A stretch of 12,412 nt of DNA from JBKHBQ01 sp046542305 (lineage in GTDB: Bacteria > Bacteroidota > Bacteroidia > Bacteroidales > 4484-276), in assembly GCA_046542305.1 (NCBI GenBank), contig JBKHBQ010000103.1, positions 1 through 12,412 of the forward strand. Direction: 5' to 3'. The notes under the pieces are model-generated. The model did no database searches. It was not told where the DNA came from and saw nothing but the letters and a program-made list of their open reading frames with translations. This document shows, one piece after another, positions 5,999-12,412 of this stretch; within the stretch, counting starts at the first letter, position 1, and each line of letters starts with the position of its first letter. Made by a program: the position numbers and the translations under genes.

Positions 5999-6841
5999 CT
6001 ACTGCACCACCAGCGTATCCGTCAGTACGGCACATATGCTGAAATACCCGAGTCCGCCGTTTGTAATATTGGTAGGCAGGTTTCCCCGTGCATGTTCGAA
6101 AAGGCTGCCCTGCCATTCGGTTTCGGCAAGCAACGCCCTGAGGTAGGCTCCATAATCATCGCTCACCGAGTATTTCTTCACGATGGCATAGCTGTATTTC
6201 GGAAACCAAACCTCTTCCTCATCCTGCGGGAAGATATTGTAGCTCACATCAATGGTGCTCAGGGTATAATACATCAGCCGGGCATAGGTAAGGGTATCCT
6301 GAATCGAAGGATCCACCAGGTGCGACCATGAGATCACGGCTTCATACATGGCCTGTTCGAAAGGATTGTATTGCGGATTGTTCCATTGCAGCCGGTAAAG
6401 CCCGGTGCCATAGTTCCGCTGAAACCCCGGATTGTTGGCCGGGCCCACAGGTTCCATTGCGGCCACGGCGGAATAGGCCTTCCCGTCCACATTTATCACC
6501 AGTGTGTATTCCCTGCCGACGCTTGCGGCAGCAGGGCCGCCGGTAAAATAATATCCCGGCAGGGCCGGCGATTCGTAGAAATTTATGCTGGTGGTGTCGA
6601 AGCTGATGTAAACTTCTGCGCCCCGGACAGGTTCCGGCCGGCCGTTCAGGTCGTGATAGGGCCTGGTAAGCCTGATCTCCTGCCGGCTGTATTCGTTGGT
6701 TATAATTGCGTCCACAACCACGGTTTGCTGCTGAGCGGCATCGATGGGCCACTCCGTTTTCTCTTCGCAGGAAACCTGCACGAAAACAGAAATGACCAGA
6801 AGCAAACCAAACCTGACGATATTTAACTTACCTGCTTTCAT
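5999..6841 (-). CDS. DUF4249 family outer-membrane lipoprotein
   Basis: A 280-residue protein. The signal ends in VQVSC with lipidated Cys25. It then follows the DUF4249 pattern: TVVVDAIITNEY and QEIRLTRPYHDL early, PVRGAEVYIS, then GYYFTGGPAAASVGREYTLVI and a beta-rich remainder. DUF4249 genes usually sit directly after a TonB receptor of the STN/carboxypeptidase-like type, as here, where the start codon overlaps the receptor's stop by 4 nt (ATGA-type coupling). The function is not established; a partner lipoprotein of the receptor is the usual inference. The length is at the short end of the family, but the reading frame looks intact. Confidence 0.85.
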   Translation of the reverse strand: MKAGKLNIVRFGLLLVISVFVQVSCEEKTEWPIDAAQQQTVVVDAIITNEYSRQEIRLTRPYHDLNGRPEPVRGAEVYISFDTTSINFYESPALPGYYFTGGPAAASVGREYTLVINVDGKAYSAVAAMEPVGPANNPGFQRNYGTGLYRLQWNNPQYNPFEQAMYEAVISWSHLVDPSIQDTLTYARLMYYTLSTIDVSYNIFPQDEEEVWFPKYSYAIVKKYSVSDDYGAYLRALLAETEWQGSLFEHARGNLPTNITNGGLGYFSICAVLTDTLVVQ

Positions 6842-9450
6842 AGGCTGAATTTATAGGTGATGGAAGGCAAAACGCCGAGCAGGAATTTTTGTGTGGTCAC
6901 GATTTGTTCGGTGCCGTAAAGGTTTGCGGGAACCACAAAGTTTTCGTTTTCTGTTTCCATTTTATTAAAATTTACCGATACGGGATTATGCCGGTTGTAA
7001 AAATTGTAGATGGCAAATGTAAGGCTGTGCCTGTAGCTATTTCCTGGTTTGTTAAGCATCCATGCGAGGGCCAGGTCGAGCCGGTGATAATCGGGAAGCC
7101 GGTCGTTGTTCTTACCGCTGTACCACGGCACCTGATAGCCGTTGTATTCATAAAAGCCCGACGGAGTGGTAATGGCTGAACCAGTGTAATATACCCAATT
7201 GGCCGAAAAGGTAACCCGCGGCGAAAGCCGGTAAGCCATAAACAGGGCCAGATCATGCGGACGGTCGTAATAGGCCGGAAATTCCCTGCCACCATTCAGG
7301 CCCTCAGTTTTCTTCAGCACACGCGACCAGGTATAGCTAAGCCAGCCCGTGAACCTGCCGCTGTTTTTCCTCAGCAAAAATTCCAGTCCATAACTGCGTG
7401 CTTTGCCAAACCTCAGTTCGCCCTCCACGAAGGGGTTTAGCAGCAAACTTGCGTGAGGCTCATAATCTATCTGGTTGTGCATCCATTTGTAGTAGCTTTC
7501 CAATTTCAGTTCGGCGGCACCATCGCCAAAAATTTTATAAAACCCGAGCGATGTCATTTCGGCCCGCTGTGGCTTGATGTTGATGCCGGCGGGGAGCCAG
7601 ATCTCGAAAGATGTGAACGGGCTGATCGAATTGGAGATCAGGTTGAGGTATTGATGATAAACCCCGAAACTCCATTTCAGCGATGCTGTGGGTGTGAACG
7701 CATATTTGATACTCAGGCGGGGATCGAAGCCGATGTAGGTTTTTACCTGCTCATTTTTCTGAAAGACCAGCGTATCGGTAACCTGGTACGCCGTATCGAA
7801 CTGATAGATCAGGGTAGGGCCGCTGTTGGCCCACACCGGAATCCTGAATCCGCCCTTATAGGAAAACCTTTCGGAAATCCTGTGCTCCCAGCTAAGGTAC
7901 AGCGCCAGTTTGGTGGCATAGGCTTCGGGAACCTGCGGAATGAAAGCGTTGGGCTCCTCCAGTACAAGATTTCCCGGATTGAACCGGTGGAAAGTCTGGG
8001 CCAGCCCCGTTTTCAGACTGAAATCCGGATTGGCGTAAAAGGAAAGATCATATTTAAAACTCAGGTTACTGATCGATGAGTTCCACTCCAAATCACCGGT
8101 GAAGAGCGAGTAATCATAATTTCCCGTATAGAGCGTCGCGTTGGAAAACAAACGGGGGCCAAATACATGGTTCCACCGAAGGGTGGCCGCCACATTGTGC
8201 CAGCGTATTCCGCCGAATCCGCCGTTGGTGTTGTTGGTCAGGTTGTCCTTCCCGTAAAAGAAAGAAAAATACAGCCTGTTGTTCTGATTTAGCCAAACGT
8301 TGAATTTGGCATTCACATCCAGCATATACAGGTCGTTTTCGGGGGCTTCGCGCCGGATGATCCATCCGAAGTTGGAATGCCGGAAGGAGGTAAAAAACGA
8401 GCTTTTATCTTTTTTGAGCGGGCCTTCGGCCGAAAGCCGGTATACGAACGGATTCAATACCCCCTCCAGCGATAACCTTTTCAGGTTACCTTCGCGTGTG
8501 GTCACGGCGATCACCGACGAAAGCCGGTCGCCATTGTCCAGCGGCAGGTCGCCGGTATAGATTTCAATTTCCTTGGCCACTTCGGGAATGATAACGGAAT
8601 AATACCCGAAAAGATGGGCGGGATTATACACCGGGGCCTCGTCGATCAGGATCAGGTTTTGATCCTTGTTGCCGCCGCGCACAAAAAAAAATGCCGACCC
8701 GTCGCTGTGCAGCTTGATGCCGGGCAAGGACTGCAGGCTTTTTATCAGTCCCACCTCTCCGGCAAATTCAGGCATCGCCGACAGGCTTTGCGGATTCACC
8801 CTGATCCTGCTCATCTGACTTCTGTTCATCAATTCGGCGGTTTCATCATTTTTAATAGTCACCCCGCTCAACTGCAGCGCATTAAAACCCAGTGCGGCAT
8901 CCAGCTTCAGGTGGCCGGTCAATTCCACCTGTTCATGATGGGTGATGTAGCCCACAAAAGAAAACCCGAGAGCATACCGGCCTTCGGGCAGCGTGATCGA
9001 ATAAAAGCCATATGAATTGGTGATTGTGCCAATGGCTGTATCGGCAACCATGACGGTGGCGCCGGGAAGGGTTTCGCCGGTTTCCGCCTCGCGCACAAAA
9101 CCACTGATCGTATACTTCCTGACAACATGTACCTGTGTCGCCGGTTTGAGGATCACCACATTTTTCATCAGCCGGTATTCAGCCCCGATTTTCAGGCACA
9201 GGCTGTCGAGAACCACCCTTAGCGGTTGGTCGTGGATGCTTAAATCGATTTTTTGACCGGAAGGTATGGCCGAACTGTTGTACGAAAACCTGACGCCTGC
9301 CTGATTGCTGATCCGGCTTAAAATGCTGTCGAGGGAAAGCTGCCGTGCCTCGATGCTCACGCGTACCTGCAGCGGCTTATCCTGCCCCTGAGCATGGCCC
9401 CAAAGGAGTATGCACAGCAGCAACATCACGTATTTCAGGTGCTTTGGCAT
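6838..9450 (-). CDS. TonB-dependent receptor with STN signalling domain
   Basis: An 870-residue outer-membrane active transporter. It has a signal peptide (about 1-22), then an STN domain at about 28-102 (RQLSLDSILSRISNQAGV, DQPLRVVLDSL). A carboxypeptidase-regulatory-like domain follows at about 113-188 (SGFVREAETGETLPGA, SYGFYSITLPEGRY, FVGY). The plug spans about 205-320 (SLPGIKLHSDGSAFFFVRGG, LILIDEAPVYNPAHLFG). A large barrel runs to the end, ILP-SITYKFSL, with an aromatic third from the C-terminus. The STN domain is the part that contacts FecR in signalling receptors, and the adjacent fecR and sigma genes agree. The plug reads 'LIDEAPVYNPAHLFG', as in receptors paired with DUF4249 and not with a SusD-like protein; no susD-like gene is present. 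The substrate cannot be deduced. It starts 21 nt after fecR's stop and overlaps the DUF4249 gene. Confidence 0.92.
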   Translation of the reverse strand: MPKHLKYVMLLLCILLWGHAQGQDKPLQVRVSIEARQLSLDSILSRISNQAGVRFSYNSSAIPSGQKIDLSIHDQPLRVVLDSLCLKIGAEYRLMKNVVILKPATQVHVVRKYTISGFVREAETGETLPGATVMVADTAIGTITNSYGFYSITLPEGRYALGFSFVGYITHHEQVELTGHLKLDAALGFNALQLSGVTIKNDETAELMNRSQMSRIRVNPQSLSAMPEFAGEVGLIKSLQSLPGIKLHSDGSAFFFVRGGNKDQNLILIDEAPVYNPAHLFGYYSVIIPEVAKEIEIYTGDLPLDNGDRLSSVIAVTTREGNLKRLSLEGVLNPFVYRLSAEGPLKKDKSSFFTSFRHSNFGWIIRREAPENDLYMLDVNAKFNVWLNQNNRLYFSFFYGKDNLTNNTNGGFGGIRWHNVAATLRWNHVFGPRLFSNATLYTGNYDYSLFTGDLEWNSSISNLSFKYDLSFYANPDFSLKTGLAQTFHRFNPGNLVLEEPNAFIPQVPEAYATKLALYLSWEHRISERFSYKGGFRIPVWANSGPTLIYQFDTAYQVTDTLVFQKNEQVKTYIGFDPRLSIKYAFTPTASLKWSFGVYHQYLNLISNSISPFTSFEIWLPAGINIKPQRAEMTSLGFYKIFGDGAAELKLESYYKWMHNQIDYEPHASLLLNPFVEGELRFGKARSYGLEFLLRKNSGRFTGWLSYTWSRVLKKTEGLNGGREFPAYYDRPHDLALFMAYRLSPRVTFSANWVYYTGSAITTPSGFYEYNGYQVPWYSGKNNDRLPDYHRLDLALAWMLNKPGNSYRHSLTFAIYNFYNRHNPVSVNFNKMETENENFVVPANLYGTEQIVTTQKFLLGVLPSITYKFSL

Positions 9451-9471
9451 GGCGGATTTATTACTGTGCGG

Positions 9472-10455
9472 CTATTTGCAGCCTTCACCCCGAATCACAA
9501 ATATATCATCCTTTTTGGTGATTTGCACATTCAGGGTTTCTGCAATGATGCCGAATACATCTTCCAGCGGGAGATCTTCGAAGGTGGCTGTAAGCTTGCA
9601 ACTGCCCGTTTCTTCACCGGCAAATTCAATCTGCACGCCATAGGCCTGTTCGATCTGTTGTGCGACTGCGGAGAGGTTATCATGTTCAAAAACCAGCTTC
9701 TTTGTCTTCCATGCCAGAAAGTTGTGATCGGAAACGTTCAGTTTTTTCAGGGTGCTTCCCTGCGGATCGAGGACGGCTTTTTCACCAGGCAGCAGCACCA
9801 TCTCGCCCGCCGATTCCGACGCAACCGACACTTTGCCGGTGCTTACGGCCACCTCTGCCGTACGGTCTGTTCCGCCGCTGTTTACATAAAACGAGGTGCC
9901 GAGCACCTGCACCCGTAAATTGCCGGCATCCACCAGAAACGGGCGCTGCGGATCTTCAACCACCTCGAAAAAGGCATCTCCATCCAGGGTGATTTTCCGC
10001 TGATCATCACTGAATTTTTCGGGATAGCTAAGGCTTGAATTGCGGTTGAGGGTAACGCGGCTGCCATCGGGAAGCGTTTCGGTAGCTACGCTGTCGTAAG
10101 CCATCAGTACGGTGGTTTTGTCGGCGAACATCTGATAAAGGGCGAAGCCAACAGCGATAAATAAAGCAACCACGGCAGCAATGCGCATCAATTTGCTCCA
10201 GGGCGGCCTCATGCCCACCACCTTTCCGGTAACCGGCATTCGTGATTGCAGTTTTTTCCAGGCGGCATCCGTATTTACAGGCTCCTGCGGCCGGCTTATT
10301 CGCCACGCACGCCTGAAAGCAACAAACTGCCGCCGGTTTCCTTCGTCCGCCTTCACCCAATCCTCCAGCAGGCGGATTTCGTCCGCAGTGGCTTCGCCCG
10401 AAAGGTATTTCGCGGTCAGCGCTTCAAAATCGATATGTGATCTGTCATCAGACAT
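9472..10455 (-). CDS. FecR family anti-sigma regulator
   Basis: A 327-residue single-pass inner-membrane protein. The cytoplasmic part (about 1-85) should bind the sigma factor (YLSGEATADEIRLLEDWV, F-VAFRRAW). The membrane helix is about 90-109 (MRIAAVVALFIAVGFALYQM). The periplasmic FecR domain is about 117-235: TLPDGSRVTLNRNSSLSYP at 127-145, GDAFFEVVEDPQRPFLV at 159-175, VLGTSFYV at 184-191, and GEKAVL. A DUF4974-like C-terminal domain at about 252-325 (LVFEHDNLSAVAQQIEQAYG) resembles STN and probably meets the receptor's STN domain. The ATG at 10455 is preferred; an in-frame open extension to 10749 runs through the upstream gene in another frame. It is the third gene of the operon, after an unusual membrane-protein gene. 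Confidence 0.9.
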   Translation of the reverse strand: MSDDRSHIDFEALTAKYLSGEATADEIRLLEDWVKADEGNRRQFVAFRRAWRISRPQEPVNTDAAWKKLQSRMPVTGKVVGMRPPWSKLMRIAAVVALFIAVGFALYQMFADKTTVLMAYDSVATETLPDGSRVTLNRNSSLSYPEKFSDDQRKITLDGDAFFEVVEDPQRPFLVDAGNLRVQVLGTSFYVNSGGTDRTAEVAVSTGKVSVASESAGEMVLLPGEKAVLDPQGSTLKKLNVSDHNFLAWKTKKLVFEHDNLSAVAQQIEQAYGVQIEFAGEETGSCKLTATFEDLPLEDVFGIIAETLNVQITKKDDIFVIRGEGCK

Positions 10456-10508
10456 TTGTTCTTTCTCTGTTTTCTTTACACCTGGTTCATCATTTACCCC
10501 TATTCCCG

Positions 10509-10898
10509 TTACCACAAAATTAAGCATAGCAAAAAAATACTTCCTGCCAGGCCGGTGATCATCGGAATGGCGTAACCGGTCCTGCCTTTCCGTGCAAAGG
10601 TCCATCCCAGGCTGTTCAGCGAAGTATAGGCCAGCGCCCCCAGGAATATCAGCGAAAGCGGTACGGCCCACACCGCCTGCGCGAAAGCTCCGGCAGCCGC
10701 AGCAATCAATCCTGTGGCGGTCAGGTATTCGGCCAGAACGTGTGTCCATAGCGGTTCGCCGGCATCATTGTGCCAACTGAAGAAACCACCATGCCCGCTG
10801 AACTTTCCGGAGGCAAGATCTGCAGTCCATACGCCTGCGATTCCCAACCCCATCATCAGCGTGAAAACGCCCAGCGCGATGGCTTCCCAGGCTTCCAT
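10509..10898 (-). CDS. Small four-helix membrane protein between sigma and fecR
   Basis: About 129 residues with four hydrophobic segments (about 4-23, 54-76, 78-93 and 107-129), written from the internal ATG 10898. GVFTLMMGLGIAGVW opens helix 1. A conserved-looking polar loop follows: ASGKFSGHGGFFSWHNDAGE, with histidines and aromatics. The later helices contain LAEYLTATGLIAAAAGAF and LGALAYTSLNSLGW. I do not recognise a named family. Starts at 10928 or 10916 are also possible and would overlap the sigma gene by 25 or 13 nt; ATG 10898 begins 5 nt after the sigma stop. Its stop is 53 nt before fecR. Its place inside a sigma-FecR-TonB operon, where sigma and fecR are normally adjacent, suggests a link to that system or a later insertion. 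Confidence 0.75.
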   Translation of the reverse strand: MEAWEAIALGVFTLMMGLGIAGVWTADLASGKFSGHGGFFSWHNDAGEPLWTHVLAEYLTATGLIAAAAGAFAQAVWAVPLSLIFLGALAYTSLNSLGWTFARKGRTGYAIPMITGLAGSIFLLCLILW

Positions 10899-10903
10899 TA
10901 CGA

Positions 10904-11458
10904 TTATAGTTTCCATAGTTGCAGCCATGCAATGATAAGTATTATCAAATCTTTGAGTTCGTGGCTGAGTATTTTCAGCGCCTTCGACATTTGTGCCTCC
11001 ACTGTTTTTACCGAAATGCCCAGTTTTTCAGCAATTTCGCGGTATTTCATATCCTCAAAGCGGCTGTATTCGAAAACCTCACGGCATTTCTCCGGCAGCT
11101 TGTCCATGGCATCCTTCACCCTTTGCATGGTTTCGGCCTGCTGCAGCATATCAGGCTCCTCTGCGGCGGCTTCCACCTCCAGGTCGAGGATCTCGCTCCT
11201 GAATTTGCGGTGGTCGCGCAAGTAATTCAGGCAGCGGTTTTTTACGCTGGTAAAAAGGTACGACCTGATATTGCCGCCAGGCGAAATCTCATCACGCTTT
11301 TGCCACAGGTTAAGAAAAACCTCCTGCACGATCTCTTCGGAAGTGTCGCGATCGTGCACATAACCCATCCCGAAATTGACCAGCGCAGAATAGTGGTCGC
11401 GGAATATTGTTTCGTAAGCATTGCGCCCTATGCCTTTATGTGGTGCCATCTCAGCCAT
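10904..11458 (-). CDS. ECF-type RNA polymerase sigma-70 factor
   Basis: A 184-residue extracytoplasmic-function sigma factor of the Bacteroidetes expansion group. Region 2 is about residues 15-80: YETIFRDHYSALVNFGMGYV, EEIVQEVFLNLWQKRD, then IRSYLFTSVKNRCLNYLRDH. Region 4 is about 110-167: MDKLPEKCREVFEYSRFEDM, then a helix-turn-helix EIAEKLGISVKTVEAQMSKAL that reads the -35 element. The end, LIILIIAWLQLW, is hydrophobic, a tail often seen in this group. It is the first gene of the operon and is presumably held inactive by the FecR protein encoded two genes downstream. The start could be the ATG at 11458 or the ATG at 11449; the nearby -7 box would give a leader of only about 6 or 15 nt, favouring 11449 slightly. 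Confidence 0.92.
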   Translation of the reverse strand: MAEMAPHKGIGRNAYETIFRDHYSALVNFGMGYVHDRDTSEEIVQEVFLNLWQKRDEISPGGNIRSYLFTSVKNRCLNYLRDHRKFRSEILDLEVEAAAEEPDMLQQAETMQRVKDAMDKLPEKCREVFEYSRFEDMKYREIAEKLGISVKTVEAQMSKALKILSHELKDLIILIIAWLQLWKL

Positions 11459-11467
11459 TTACGGCAT

Positions 11468-11475
11468 CAAACATA
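11468..11475 (-). promoter_or_regulatory. -7 promoter box TATGTTTG upstream of sigma
   Basis: On the minus strand TATGTTTG matches TAnnTTTG exactly and ends 9 nt before ATG 11458. No -33 TTTG is seen at about 19 nt; that place holds a T/A-rich run (about 11479-11494). The sigma gene, and so the whole operon, probably starts here. The leader would be unusually short. Confidence 0.5.
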
Positions 11476-11507
11476 AGACTTTTTTAAAAAAAACATACTG
11501 AAAATAA

Positions 11508-12104
11508 TCAGAACAGGATCGTTTCCTCAATACCCAGCTCTCCGGCTACATGCCGGGCGACATGCTGATTGAGCCAGTTGGGCTGGTGGGCATCGGAGCT
11601 GATTACAAAGCGGAAGCGGTCGGTAAAGGGCGAGAGTTCGCGGCGCCAGTTGTACCTCCACACGTAGCGGTTATTTATTTCCACATAACATCCCCCGGGT
11701 ACCCGTTCCAGGTTGGTGCCGATGGCATAGGGATGTGCGATGATGAGTGGTTTGGAGGTTTCGAGCAGCAGCTCGGCGCCGTAGTAATCGATATCTTTGT
11801 CCCGGCAATGGTACACGTAATAATCCACCTCCGCTTTCAGCGCCTTTTCCACCGAACGGAAGCCGTCTACCTCCACACCAGCCTTAAACCCGAACGAACG
11901 GACCTTTGGGATGTATTCCCCGTTGATCTCCTCCAGGTCCATGGCCTCGATATGGTCACTGATACCGGTAATTCTTGCATGGCCCAGGTTGTAGATCAGT
12001 TCGAGGGTTTGTTCGGGTACCACGGCCGAATCGTTGCGGGAGTAGATGGTGTGGATGTGCAGATCCTGCGGATAAATGTATTGTTTGTGCATACGCAATG
12101 ACAT
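11508..12104 (-). CDS. PHP-domain metal-dependent phosphoesterase
   Basis: A 198-residue protein of the PHP superfamily (histidinol-phosphatase-like). Metal-binding motifs are all visible: DLHIHT (14-19), SDH (49-51), GVEVD with Glu78, YHC with His99, AHP (123-125) and ISSDAHQPNWLN (168-179, with Asp171 and His173). The full set suggests an active two- or three-metal hydrolase, probably a phosphatase; the substrate is unknown. Histidine biosynthesis genes are not near, so a role in that pathway cannot be claimed. The start could be ATG 12104 or ATG 12092; family members usually begin a few residues before DLHIHT, which favours 12092. The ATG at 12104 lies 2 nt after the T-tract of the upstream hairpin. 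The sigma gene follows on the same strand after 49 nt, but has its own promoter box. Confidence 0.85.
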   Translation of the reverse strand: MSLRMHKQYIYPQDLHIHTIYSRNDSAVVPEQTLELIYNLGHARITGISDHIEAMDLEEINGEYIPKVRSFGFKAGVEVDGFRSVEKALKAEVDYYVYHCRDKDIDYYGAELLLETSKPLIIAHPYAIGTNLERVPGGCYVEINNRYVWRYNWRRELSPFTDRFRFVISSDAHQPNWLNQHVARHVAGELGIEETILF

Positions 12105-12105
12105 G

Positions 12106-12143
12106 AAAAAACTGTACCGGAAAAAGGCTTTTCCGGCACAGTT
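12106..12143 (-). terminator. Strong hairpin abutting the PHP gene start
   Basis: On the minus strand AACTGT pairs with ACAGTT (12143-12138 with 12115-12110), then one mismatch, then CCGGAAAA pairs with TTTTCCGG (12136-12129 with 12124-12117) over a 4-nt loop, followed by six T (12111-12106). It has the form of an intrinsic terminator for the small gene at 12161-12355. Because it ends 2 nt before the first possible PHP start codon, it could also act as an attenuator of that gene. Confidence 0.75.
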
Positions 12144-12160
12144 GAGATGGGATATTGGGT

Positions 12161-12355
12161 TTAGTTAAGCATGAACCGAAGAAAGCCATGCTGAAGGTGT
12201 ACGGTTTCAACATGGCTTGGAATCAGAATACTACGAGGGAAAATATGGATTTTATCATGACGTAAAAAATCTCTCAGATAGTGCATCAGCATTTCGGCGC
12301 TAAAGTCTGCCGGGCATATTTCATCAACCAAACGTATAAAGTTCCTTCCTGCCAT
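12161..12355 (-). CDS. Probable 64-residue protein of unknown function
   Basis: The frame MAGRNFIRLVDEICPADF, then SAEMLMHYLRDFLRHDKIHI, then FPRSILIPSHVETVHLQHGF and RFMLN, is open from ATG 12355 and stops 18 nt before the strong terminator. The ATG follows an A-rich leader typical of this phylum. A degenerate -7-like box CATCTTCG lies just upstream, near 12386-12393. The product looks soluble, with an amphipathic helical middle, several histidines and no signal or membrane segment. No family is recognised. Placement between leader and terminator is the main support; a chance frame remains possible at this length. Confidence 0.5.
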   Translation of the reverse strand: MAGRNFIRLVDEICPADFSAEMLMHYLRDFLRHDKIHIFPRSILIPSHVETVHLQHGFLRFMLN

Positions 12356-12412
12356 TTCAGTTTTTGTTTATTTGTTTTGAGGGTACGAAGATGCACCTTT
12401 CGTATTAACCCA

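Noticed and set aside
7453..8079. A 208-codon plus-strand frame inside the TonB receptor
   Set aside because: It lies wholly antisense to a well-supported receptor barrel and shows no recognisable features. Several similar antisense frames across 5116-11476 were dropped for the same reason.
10456..10749. N-terminal extension of FecR
   Set aside because: This region codes for the neighbouring membrane protein in another frame, and FecR proteins of this group begin close to the motif at 10455.

Overview
The window comes from the chromosome of a member of the Bacteroidota. The evidence is a sigma-70 factor of the Bacteroidetes expansion family, a FecR anti-sigma protein with a C-terminal DUF4974-like tail, a TonB receptor carrying STN and carboxypeptidase-like domains, and a DUF4249 lipoprotein. 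Promoter boxes of the form TAnnTTTG and A-rich leaders without Shine-Dalgarno sites fit this. The sequence does not settle the genus.

Left edge (1-1304): no intact gene. A cluster of near-palindromic CTGTCTGACAG repeats and an 11-bp inverted repeat come first. An antitoxin-like N-terminus (427-504) then runs abruptly into the C-terminal part of an outer-membrane beta-barrel protein that has lost its signal peptide. A terminator-like hairpin and the possible remains of a frameshifted secreted peptide follow. This stretch looks rearranged and is visibly richer in A and T than the rest.

Plus-strand envelope genes (1305-4192): a secreted YkuD-type L,D-transpeptidase, a 48-residue two-helix membrane protein of the lmo0937 (DUF5670) type, and a YcbB-like L,D-transpeptidase lipoprotein with scaffold, peptidoglycan-binding and catalytic domains. 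Each of the first two is followed by its own hairpin, so they are separate transcription units, but the theme is murein cross-linking and envelope stress.

Minus-strand block (11458 down to 4206): a six-gene set in the order sigma factor, small four-helix membrane protein, FecR, TonB receptor, DUF4249 lipoprotein and unknown lipoprotein. It ends at a strong intrinsic terminator at 4667-4691. A TAnnTTTG box lies just upstream of the sigma gene. The expected logic is that ligand on the receptor is signalled through its STN domain to FecR, which then frees the sigma factor to transcribe the uptake genes. The extra membrane protein between sigma and FecR is not part of the usual layout. Beyond the terminator, a four-helix membrane protein gene (4206-4634) has its own promoter box and converges on the YcbB-like gene.

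Right edge (11508-12412): a PHP-domain metal-dependent phosphoesterase and, upstream of it, a probable 64-residue protein of unknown function. A strong hairpin between them abuts the PHP start codon.
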